A DNA stretch of 64,000 nt from Algoriphagus antarcticus (GTDB lineage Bacteria > Bacteroidota > Bacteroidia > Cytophagales > Cyclobacteriaceae), in NCBI RefSeq assembly GCF_002150685.1, contig NZ_MSSW01000059.1, forward strand, positions 1 through 64,000, given 5' to 3'. Position numbers and translations under genes: made by a program. Below are positions 25,283 to 33,106 of the stretch, one piece after another; positions within the stretch are counted from its first letter, which is position 1, and the number at the start of each line of letters is the position of its first letter. The notes beneath the pieces are model-generated. The model saw nothing but the letters and a program-made list of their open reading frames with translations. It was not told the origin of the DNA and did no database searches.

Positions 25283-26131
25283 TTATTCAACTTCAAAATC
25301 CTGATACTTTCTTCCAAGTGTCCAAGCCTCTTTCAGCATCTCGAGGAATTGACCCATCTTATGAAGTGGGATCAAATTTGGCCCATCGCTTAGCGCTTTG
25401 GATGGATCAGGATGCGTCTCTATAAAAAACCCATCAATTCCAGTTGCTGCGGCTGCTCTTGCCAAGATAGGCGCAAATTCACGCTGCCCTCCACTACTTC
25501 CACCTTGTCCCCCTGGCTGCTGCACAGAATGCGTGATATCAAAAACCACAGGAGCAAACTGGCGCATAATCGGAAGTCCTCTCATATCCACCACCAAATT
25601 GTGGTAACCCAAAGAGAATCCTCTTTCCGTCAGACATACATTCTCATTACCTGTTGATCTCACTTTACTCACTGCATATTGCATATCCTCAGGCGCCATG
25701 AATTGACCACGCTTGATTTTGACAGCTTTTCCACTTTCGCCTGCGGCTAAAAGCAAATCTGTCTGCCGACAAAGAAATGCAGGAATCTGAAGTACATCCA
25801 CCACTTCAGCCACATCTTTCACCTGATAGCTTTCATGGATATCTGTGACCAGAGGGACATTCAAAGCCTGACCAACCCGCTGCAAAACTTCCAGCGATTT
25901 GTCCATTCCTATACTTCGAAAAGAACCAGAAGAAGTTCGGTTTGCCTTATCGAAAGAAGCCTTGAATACATAAGAAAACCCGTGTTGCTCAGCCCATTCT
26001 TTGACTTTTGTTCCTATTTCCAGGCAAATATCATAGCTCTCAACGGCGCAGGGACCAGCGAATAATACAGGTTTATCTTCTCCCAAAACCACTGAATCAG
26101 TGATGTGCATGGGTTGGTTATTTCTTATCAT
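25283..26131 (-). CDS. kdsA: 3-deoxy-8-phosphooctulonate synthase, metal-dependent class
   Basis: 282 residues. Condenses arabinose-5-phosphate with phosphoenolpyruvate to Kdo-8-phosphate for lipopolysaccharide. Signatures: FAGPCAVES, FKASFDKANR, TDIHESYQ, DITHSVQQPGGQGGSSGGQR and ETHPDPSKALSDGPN. Cys28 in GPCAVES marks the metal-dependent class (E. coli-type non-metal enzymes have Asn there). It overlaps kdsC by 14 bp and is followed at once by an L,D-transpeptidase gene. Confidence 0.96.
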   Translation of the reverse strand: MIRNNQPMHITDSVVLGEDKPVLFAGPCAVESYDICLEIGTKVKEWAEQHGFSYVFKASFDKANRTSSGSFRSIGMDKSLEVLQRVGQALNVPLVTDIHESYQVKDVAEVVDVLQIPAFLCRQTDLLLAAGESGKAVKIKRGQFMAPEDMQYAVSKVRSTGNENVCLTERGFSLGYHNLVVDMRGLPIMRQFAPVVFDITHSVQQPGGQGGSSGGQREFAPILARAAAATGIDGFFIETHPDPSKALSDGPNLIPLHKMGQFLEMLKEAWTLGRKYQDFEVE

Positions 26132-26702
26132 TTTCCTTTTTCAATAAAGTATTGATTATTGGGACTAGTTGTCCTCTGGCGTGAAGAAGCAAATCTCCAA
26201 CTTCTCTAAAAACACCCTTACCCCCGTCAAATCGGGATATATAGTGAGCAATAGGCTTCACATATTCCATGGCATCTTGGGCCACTACTGAAAGTCCGAC
26301 TCGGGCTAAAATAGGAAGATCAATCAGATCGTCCCCGATATAGGCCACTTCGTCAGCTTGGAGTTCCAGAGTTTCTAAGACTTCGTCAAACTTTTTACCC
26401 TTGTTCTTGACACCATGGTAGTGAAAATCAAACTTGAGTTCCTCACAGCGATTTTGTACTACGTAGGATTCTCTACCAGTAATAGCTCCTACCATCAAGC
26501 CGTTTTTCCGAAGGTGATGGACGATTAAGCCATCCTTCACATCGAATTTTTTGAATTCCAACTTATTATCATCGTAGATAATACCGCCGTCGGTCATCAC
26601 TCCATCTATATCAGTGATGACAAGTTTTATATTGGCTGCTCTTTCCCAAACCTCTTCAGATATATGAGAAAAGTAATCAGCTACTATTTTTTCTGTTTCC
26701 AT
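26118..26702 (-). CDS. kdsC: Kdo-8-phosphate phosphatase, HAD family
   Basis: 194 residues, the typical small KdsC length. HAD motif I is TDIDGVMTDGG (D31 nucleophile, D33), motif II sits around GAITGRESY, and motif IV is IGDDLIDLP. No cap domain is present, as expected for this tetrameric subfamily. It removes phosphate from Kdo-8-P, the step after KdsA. It overlaps the upstream GNAT-hydrolase gene by 19 bp and kdsA by 14 bp, so the operon is tightly packed. Confidence 0.92.
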   Translation of the reverse strand: METEKIVADYFSHISEEVWERAANIKLVITDIDGVMTDGGIIYDDNKLEFKKFDVKDGLIVHHLRKNGLMVGAITGRESYVVQNRCEELKFDFHYHGVKNKGKKFDEVLETLELQADEVAYIGDDLIDLPILARVGLSVVAQDAMEYVKPIAHYISRFDGGKGVFREVGDLLLHARGQLVPIINTLLKKENDKK

Positions 26703-28225
26703 TGAATTGAATAAAGATCGAGCCTTCTCTGCTCAAGGTTTCGTACACTTCCTGCTTTTCGCTGCTTGGTCAGAAGATCCAAATCCACATCGGCTACGAT
26801 GATTGTTTCCTCATTTTCGGAGGCCATCGCCACTACTGCATCATGAGGAAAAGAGAAGTCTGAAGGAGAATAAATGGCAGCTTGGGAATACTGAATGTCC
26901 ATGTTTTCCACTTTAGGCAAGTTCCCGACAGAACCTGTAATCGCTACGTAGCATTCGTTTTCGATTGCCCGGGATTTCGCGCAGGTATTGACCCTAAGAA
27001 AGGCATTTTTTGTATCGGTCCAAAATGGCACAAATAGAATATCCATTTCCTGCTCAGCAAGGATTCTTCCCAATTCTGGAAATTCCACATCGTAGCAGAT
27101 CAAAATCCCGATTCTACCGGCATCAGTATCGAAGACATTAATACCATTTCCACCTTGCAAACCCCAATAGGAAGCCTCATCTGGTGTAATATGGAGCTTG
27201 TATTGTTTGTCCTGTGTACCATCTCTGCGGCAAAGGTAGCTCACATTTCGAAGCTTTTTCCCATCATATTCCGGCATGGAACCTGCGACAATATTCAAAT
27301 TATAAGAAACCGCGAGGTCACTCATTCGGCTCACGATTTCATCCGTATAATCTGCCAGATTACGAATCGCTTCAGAAGCATCCATGTCGTTGAATTCGGC
27401 AAGAAGAGGTGCATTGAAGAATTCGGGAAGGAGACAGAAATCTGATTTGTAACCAGAAACTGTATCCACAAAAAACTCCACTTGCTGCATCAGATCATCC
27501 ACATTGGCGAAGCGACGCATTTTCCACTGCACTAGTCCTAAGCGTACAATTGACTTCTTATTACCAATTAGCTTCTCGTCTTTTTCGTAGTAAATATTGA
27601 TCCACTCAAGAAGTGTAGCGTAAGCTCTGGAATCTGTATCAGAAGGCAAATACTTGGTAATCACCTTTCTTACGTGGAATTCATTTGCCAACTGGAAAGA
27701 TAAGACCGAATCGTATATCTCCTTATTTTTAACAAGGTCAATATATTTCCGCGGTGTCATTTCATCTGCGTAATTTTTGTAACCCGGAATTCTTCCTCCT
27801 GCAATAATTGATCGAAGGTTCAGATTTTCACAAATTTCCTTTCGCACATCATACAACCTTCTCCCAAGTCGCATACCACGATAATCGGTGTGCACAAATA
27901 CATCTGTGCCGTAAAGCGTGTCGCCATCCGTGTCATGGGTGTCGAATTTGCCAAAGCCGGTGATCTGATCATAGGTATGATTATCACCAAACTTATTGTA
28001 ATCGACTACCAAACTCATCGCAGCCGCTACCAGTTTCCCATTATCTTCTATACCAATCTGACCTTCCGGAAAAGCTTTCAATTGATTCTTAAACTCTTGT
28101 TTGGTCCAAGCACCACCTTGATTTTTATAAATCGAACTCATGATTTCCTGAATGTCCTCATAGTCCGAAAGCTTTACGTTTCTCAGCTTAAGCCGGTGCT
28201 CTAACTCTTCTTTTTGCTTGATCAT
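26684..28225 (-). CDS. GNAT acetyltransferase fused to carbon-nitrogen hydrolase
   Basis: 513 residues. The N-terminal half is a GNAT domain (about 12-200; acetyl-CoA loop VHTDYRGMRLGRRL at 111-124). The second half is a nitrilase-superfamily amidase with the catalytic triad E268 (LLPEFF), K343 (YKLHITP) and C377 (ILICYDVEFPE). Such fusions are known in many bacteria, with no agreed substrate. It is the first gene of the kdsC-kdsA-transpeptidase operon, with nothing in its sequence tying it to Kdo. Confidence 0.93.
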   Translation of the reverse strand: MIKQKEELEHRLKLRNVKLSDYEDIQEIMSSIYKNQGGAWTKQEFKNQLKAFPEGQIGIEDNGKLVAAAMSLVVDYNKFGDNHTYDQITGFGKFDTHDTDGDTLYGTDVFVHTDYRGMRLGRRLYDVRKEICENLNLRSIIAGGRIPGYKNYADEMTPRKYIDLVKNKEIYDSVLSFQLANEFHVRKVITKYLPSDTDSRAYATLLEWINIYYEKDEKLIGNKKSIVRLGLVQWKMRRFANVDDLMQQVEFFVDTVSGYKSDFCLLPEFFNAPLLAEFNDMDASEAIRNLADYTDEIVSRMSDLAVSYNLNIVAGSMPEYDGKKLRNVSYLCRRDGTQDKQYKLHITPDEASYWGLQGGNGINVFDTDAGRIGILICYDVEFPELGRILAEQEMDILFVPFWTDTKNAFLRVNTCAKSRAIENECYVAITGSVGNLPKVENMDIQYSQAAIYSPSDFSFPHDAVVAMASENEETIIVADVDLDLLTKQRKAGSVRNLEQRRLDLYSIQWKQKK

Positions 28226-28390
28226 GGTCCAAAATTAGCCAAAATCAATTACATATTCCCACTGACTCCTTCCTTACTAAAAGAAACAGAACAATCCATA
28301 AAATACCATGTTGTGACAGAATTATAGTACATTAAAATGCAATTCTAGATATTTTTGAATAGAAGAGATGAAAAAGCAAGCTCCAACTAA

Positions 28391-29293
28391 ATGCAGCAGG
28401 AAATAAAAGAAGCCGCTCAAGAAAAAGCCCAAGGGTTTATAGAGTGGATACAAGAAATATTCAATTATAGCCTTGTGAGTTTGGGAGAATCCAAGCTTAC
28501 CGTAGGCTTAATACTCACCTTGATCATTTCCTTCGTAATCCTATTCGTTATTACCGAATGGATACGTAGGTTACTCGTTCACAAGGTATTGACTCGATAT
28601 AAAATCGACTCTGGCACCCGGTCCTCTATCGGTATGATAGTCAAGTATGTGCTGATTTTGGGAGGAGTATTTTCCATCTTACAAACCAACGGAGTTGACC
28701 TGAGTGCTTTTGGTATTCTAGCTGGAGCACTTGGTGTAGGTATTGGATTTGGTCTGCAAAACATTACCAACAACTTCATTTCGGGATTAATCATCCTATT
28801 TGAGCAGCCAATAAAAGTGGGTGATCGTATAGAAGTGGGTGACGTATCCGGGGATGTGATCAGAATTTCAGCCCGCTCCACCACCATCGTCACTAATGAC
28901 AACATCACGATAATTGTTCCGAATAGTCAATTCATAGATAGTCCTGTTATCAATTGGTCGCACAATGACCGGAATATCCGGTTCAATTTTCCAGTGGGAG
29001 TGGCTTATAAAGAAGATCCTGAAAAGGTAAAAAGTATCCTAATTGAAGCGGCGAAGGAAAACGCAGGAGTGCTTAATACTCCTGCTCCAGATGTTCTTTT
29101 TGAAAGCTATGGCGACAACAGTATCAACTTCATTCTGCGTGTATGGTCTTCAGAATACATCAATCGCCCAAAAGTTCTAAAAAGTCAACTGTATTATGCG
29201 ATCTTCAAAAAATTTGGAGAGCAAGGCATCGAGATCCCTTTCCCTCAGCGCGATCTTCATCTCAAATCCGGATTTGATAAGTTAGAAAATTAG
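28391..29293 (+). CDS. Small-conductance mechanosensitive channel, MscS family
   Basis: 300 residues, inner membrane. Three transmembrane helices are visible within the first 150 residues; the pore-lining TM3 and its exit carry GALGVGIGFGLQNITNNFISG, followed by FEQPIKVGDRIEVGD, the MscS hallmark at the start of the cytoplasmic beta domain. It opens under membrane tension to release solutes at osmotic downshock. Single gene in front of a barrel protein 54 bp downstream, on the same strand; cotranscription is possible. Confidence 0.93.
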   Translation: MQQEIKEAAQEKAQGFIEWIQEIFNYSLVSLGESKLTVGLILTLIISFVILFVITEWIRRLLVHKVLTRYKIDSGTRSSIGMIVKYVLILGGVFSILQTNGVDLSAFGILAGALGVGIGFGLQNITNNFISGLIILFEQPIKVGDRIEVGDVSGDVIRISARSTTIVTNDNITIIVPNSQFIDSPVINWSHNDRNIRFNFPVGVAYKEDPEKVKSILIEAAKENAGVLNTPAPDVLFESYGDNSINFILRVWSSEYINRPKVLKSQLYYAIFKKFGEQGIEIPFPQRDLHLKSGFDKLEN

Positions 29294-29346
29294 CCTAATT
29301 TTCACCTGTGATTCAATTTCTTTTTGAAATCACAAGAAGGCCAGTT

Positions 29347-30270
29347 ATGAAAAAAATTCTATTTATTATATTTTTTCTTTCCTCCTCACTGGCCTATTCC
29401 CAGAGTTTCTATCGCTTCCGTTTCGAGGAGCCTTGGTCGTTTTCAGCAAGTGCCGGTGCTTCCCAATATTACGGTGAATTGTATTCTTTCTGGAAGTATA
29501 GCGAAGGAGTACAGCCTGATTGGAATGCGAATATTGCCGCACACTATACCTTTGGCACCAACCTTAGAGCTAGGGTTGATTTCTCCTATATTAAAATGTC
29601 CGGTCAAGATCCTCCCTCTGACCCACGAGCAAATAGAGCTATTCGAAATCTCAATTTTAGAGCTCAAAACTGGGAAGCGACTGCAATGATTGAATATTAT
29701 TTATTCCCAGTCAAAGTCCCTAACATCCATAGAAGCCTGTGGAATCCCTATATTTTTGCAGGACTAGGCATGTCTACCAACACCCCGAAAACTCAGCTCG
29801 ACGGTGAATGGGTGGACCTACGACCGCTCCAGCTGGAAAACAATCCTTATGAGAAAAACATTGTGGTTTTCCCGATGGGATTGGGTTTGAAGTACAAGCT
29901 CAATGTGTACATGGATTTGACTTTGGAGGGAAACTATCGGTTTACGCTTACAGATTATATGGATGACATTTCTGCTTTTAATATCAGCGAATTTTACCTT
30001 GACCTTGTAGATGATTATGTCACGGGAAACAATCCTGATCGTTTGAGACTAGCAGTGCGGAATCCCGATTTTTTAGATGACAACGGATTTCCGGACGTGG
30101 ACAAAATCCTAAAAAATGGTGGAAGGATACGTAGAGGATCTGGTCTTGAACATCGTTACGACGGCTATATGACTTTGAATTTGGGCGTTGAAATCTACCT
30201 TTCTCCAGACATTTGGGACAACTTCTTCTTCAGAAACAGAGTGAATGAGAAAGCTTTCCGATTCTGGTAA
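29347..30270 (+). CDS. Outer-membrane beta-barrel protein, DUF6089-like
   Basis: 307 residues from MKKILFIIFFLSSSLAYSQ, a clear signal peptide; a GTG 39 bp upstream is also in frame but unlikely. The body has alternating aromatic strands and opens FSASAGASQYYGELY, like the DUF6089/PorT-style barrels of Bacteroidota. The C-terminus is FRFW, an aromatic end usual for barrels. Function unknown; related proteins support type IX secretion or gliding, but no other such gene is near. Confidence 0.82.
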   Translation: MKKILFIIFFLSSSLAYSQSFYRFRFEEPWSFSASAGASQYYGELYSFWKYSEGVQPDWNANIAAHYTFGTNLRARVDFSYIKMSGQDPPSDPRANRAIRNLNFRAQNWEATAMIEYYLFPVKVPNIHRSLWNPYIFAGLGMSTNTPKTQLDGEWVDLRPLQLENNPYEKNIVVFPMGLGLKYKLNVYMDLTLEGNYRFTLTDYMDDISAFNISEFYLDLVDDYVTGNNPDRLRLAVRNPDFLDDNGFPDVDKILKNGGRIRRGSGLEHRYDGYMTLNLGVEIYLSPDIWDNFFFRNRVNEKAFRFW

Positions 30271-30427
30271 TAGAAAAGAATTTAAAGTTTAAAATTTGAG
30301 AATTTAAAATTGTTGAATCTGCAACGATGCAAGTGATCTAGCATAACCTTTTGGACTCAAAAAGTTAGAAAGAGAAGCTTTTCAGAATTCCATTTTAGAG
30401 TATCTAATCTACAGAATACACCTAAGC

Positions 30428-30889
30428 TTAAAGCTCTAATTCCATCTTAATATCGCATCTGCAATATTTCCCTTCCTCAAGTTCTGCTTCTTTGAAACCT
30501 AACTTGCGATAAATCTTTAGCGCAGGAACTAGCTTGGAATGACTGTAGAGCACCACCTTTTTCCCTCCCATTTCTCGGGCTTTTTTCAAAATAGCATGGC
30601 CCAGTATCATTCCAACACCTTTTCCCTGAGCAGAAGATTTCACGCCCATTTTGATAAGCTCAAATTCATCATTCGAGATTTTATGAAGTCCTACTGTCCC
30701 GACTATTTCCTCTCCTAGTTTAGCATAAATGATTGCGCCACCGGGTATCATGATTGTATCTTCCGGACTATCAAACTGAGCTTGATCAAATGGTTCTATT
30801 GAAAAAAGATCCTCCACCCATGCTTGGTTGATTGATTTGAAAAAAGGACTCAATTCAGCTGAATAGGGCAATATCTCAATCTGATCCAT
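30428..30889 (-). CDS. GNAT family N-acetyltransferase
   Basis: 153 residues from MDQIEILPYS; an in-frame start at 30934 adds fifteen residues of poor quality. The acetyl-CoA motif is KMGVKSSAQGKGVGMILGHA, followed by SHSKLVPALKIYRKLGF, the usual end of the fold. The substrate (amine of a small molecule or protein) is not predictable. Divergent from the RidA-like gene, with an 80-bp shared upstream region. Confidence 0.88.
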   Translation of the reverse strand: MDQIEILPYSAELSPFFKSINQAWVEDLFSIEPFDQAQFDSPEDTIMIPGGAIIYAKLGEEIVGTVGLHKISNDEFELIKMGVKSSAQGKGVGMILGHAILKKAREMGGKKVVLYSHSKLVPALKIYRKLGFKEAELEEGKYCRCDIKMELEL

Positions 30890-30969
30890 CAGAACAACTT
30901 TTAGATAACAATTGCCAAAAGTAAAAAGAATCACTTAGCTTAGAAATACTAAAAACACACTTTATACTT

Positions 30970-31479
30970 ATGATACTTAGAAAAATCACACTCGTAATCC
31001 CATTACTTTTTCTCGCATTTCTGGCAAATGCCCAAACTCCAGAGCAGAACCTAGAAAAACTTGGGCTAATTCTACCTGAAGTCGGAACCCCCATCGCGAA
31101 TTATGTAAAATGGAAACAAGTGGGTAATCTATTGTATTTGTCTGGCTCTGGACCTGATGTTTTTGGTAAAGTCGGTGCTGACGTGAGCGTAGAAGAGGGC
31201 TATCAGGCAGCTCGGGAAACTGGCCTCGAAATTATCGCGGTATTGAAAATGGCCACTGACGGAGATTTAAGTAGAATCAAGCAATTTGTAAAAGTATTGG
31301 GAATGGTCAATTCCAATCCTGATTTCACCAAGCAGCCAGCCGTGATCAATGGCTTTTCAGATTTGATGGTAGAAGTCTTTGGAGAGAAAGGCAAACATGC
31401 CCGATCAGCCGTTGGCGTAGCGTCATTACCAAATAATATGACTGTAGAGATAGAGGTGATAGTGGAGTTGAGAGATTAA
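30970..31479 (+). CDS. Exported RidA/YjgF-family protein
   Basis: 169 residues with a signal peptide ending FLANAQ (about residue 21). The RidA fold follows: GTPIANYVKWKQVGNLLYLSG, a central KQFVKVLGMVNSNPDF and the C-terminal HARSAVGVASLPNNMTVEIEVI with the Arg that binds carboxylates in RidA. Cytoplasmic RidA deaminates reactive enamines; this exported relative of the YjgF-like group probably acts on something else. It stands alone. Confidence 0.9.
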   Translation: MILRKITLVIPLLFLAFLANAQTPEQNLEKLGLILPEVGTPIANYVKWKQVGNLLYLSGSGPDVFGKVGADVSVEEGYQAARETGLEIIAVLKMATDGDLSRIKQFVKVLGMVNSNPDFTKQPAVINGFSDLMVEVFGEKGKHARSAVGVASLPNNMTVEIEVIVELRD

Positions 31480-31548
31480 TAGCCTGGTATAAGCCAAGCT
31501 TTCAACCACATCATTTTCCTCCTAAAAACGGGAAATTATAAAAATAAT

Positions 31549-31575
31549 AAGGCCGAAAGTATAACAATCGGCCTT
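31549..31575 (-). terminator. Terminator of the susC-susD operon
   Basis: Arms AAGGCCGA (31549-31556) and TCGGCCTT (31568-31575) with an 11-base loop. On the minus strand it is followed by ATTATTTTTAT, 67 bp past the SusD-like stop. Confidence 0.7.
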
Positions 31576-31641
31576 ATCAAAAATAGTTTAACGGTATATA
31601 ATCAAATCATTTGATTTCCTGAAAGTGAATACTTTCCGAAA

Positions 31642-33093
31642 TCAATTATAACCAGGGTTCTGATCAGCATCACTTATCAAGTCATTGGCAATAATTTCAC
31701 CAATTGGTATCGGCCAAGCCCAAGCCCTGTTACCGGCAGTAAGCGAGCAGGTCGTAAAGTTAGTTCCACAGTCAGATCTTACAAGATTTCTGGTTGTCCT
31801 CTTAACGTCAAAGAATCTATGGCCTTCTACAAATAATTCTTTTCTACGCTCCAACGCTATCGCATCAACTAATGCTTGTCCTGCAAGAACTGCAGGGACA
31901 TAGCCAGTAATCCTAGCTGACCTAAGGGTATTCAAATCTCTCAAAGCATTAGCAGTATTTCCAGATATGTTTGTGTAAGCCTCAGCTCTAATAAGATACA
32001 TTTCACTTACTCTTATTACTTTCCAGTTAACAATCCCATCTGACAAGCTTCCTTTACCGATAAATTTACTAACTATAGTTCTATTATTGTTAATTCTAAA
32101 ATATGTGCTATACCTAATGTCATTTGCTTGATCATATTCGCCAAGTACTTCCGTAGAAGGTCTGAAAGATGATCTGTTTCCACTTGCGAAATAGACATTT
32201 GCAGCAGGTGTACCTTCACCGGAATTGAATGGAACACTCCAAATCAACTCGGCACTGCCAATATTTTCATCTCTCCAGATAGCCGGGAAATTTGCTCTTG
32301 ACACCAAAGGGACCTGATTTATAACTATCGTAGCAGCCGCAATTGCTTGTTGGTTTTGACCAGAATATAAATACGCTCTGGCCAAAATTGCCTCCACAGT
32401 AATCGGATCAATATTAGCTCTTAAAGAGAAATTACTTGAAGAGTTTATAGTTTCATCTGTGTCAGAAAGCAATGTTTTTGCTTCATTCAAATCAGTAAAA
32501 ATACCTTCCCAAGTCTCGGCAACAGTAGGTCTGGCAATATTATCTAGGTTGAACTCTGTCTTATAAGGAACTCCTAAAGTGGTCGAATTCAAAGCAAGAT
32601 CATCTCCAAAGTACCTCAAAAGATCAAAATGAACATAGGCTCTGATGGCTAATGCTTGTCCTTTGATTCTATTATATTGACCTGGGTTTTCAGTAGCAAA
32701 TTCATCAATTCCCCTTAAGGTAATGTTGGCTTGCGCAATGATTCTATATGCCGCAGTCCAAAGACCTTCAATTGCATCGTTATCAGCCGCATAATCAAAA
32801 TTTACCAGTTGGTTAAAATTTGCCAGAGACTCTCCTGTCTCGGTAAGGTTATCAGACATCATGTCTGGTAAAGTTGAAAATGCTCCCGCTGGTCCCGATG
32901 CATTTCCATAATATGCACTAGATCTAAACTGTGCATACGTTCCGGTCAACGAAAACTCATAATCGTCTAGACTATTGAATCGTTGACTTCCATCTAGCAC
33001 AAATTCGGGCTCTATGTCAATAACACTGTCACAACCTGCAAACATCGAAGCTAATGCAACAGTAAGTCCTAATACTATATATTTCAATTTCAT
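31642..33093 (-). CDS. SusD/RagB family nutrient-binding outer-membrane lipoprotein
   Basis: 483 residues with lipobox MFAGC (C20). The SusD features are present: IEPEFVLDGSQRFNSLDDYEFSLTGTY at the N-terminus, an N-terminal TPR-like helical set (AIRAYVHFDLLRYFGDD at about 150-165) and the C-terminal LYLIRAEAY-type helix with ALRDLNTLRSAR and ERRKELFVEGHRFFD. It caps the SusC channel at the cell surface and delivers a glycan or peptide ligand. No sigma/anti-sigma pair, glycoside hydrolase or surface binding protein is next to it, so the ligand is open. Confidence 0.95.
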   Translation of the reverse strand: MKLKYIVLGLTVALASMFAGCDSVIDIEPEFVLDGSQRFNSLDDYEFSLTGTYAQFRSSAYYGNASGPAGAFSTLPDMMSDNLTETGESLANFNQLVNFDYAADNDAIEGLWTAAYRIIAQANITLRGIDEFATENPGQYNRIKGQALAIRAYVHFDLLRYFGDDLALNSTTLGVPYKTEFNLDNIARPTVAETWEGIFTDLNEAKTLLSDTDETINSSSNFSLRANIDPITVEAILARAYLYSGQNQQAIAAATIVINQVPLVSRANFPAIWRDENIGSAELIWSVPFNSGEGTPAANVYFASGNRSSFRPSTEVLGEYDQANDIRYSTYFRINNNRTIVSKFIGKGSLSDGIVNWKVIRVSEMYLIRAEAYTNISGNTANALRDLNTLRSARITGYVPAVLAGQALVDAIALERRKELFVEGHRFFDVKRTTRNLVRSDCGTNFTTCSLTAGNRAWAWPIPIGEIIANDLISDADQNPGYN

Positions 33094-33106
33094 AAATTCA
33101 GTTTAT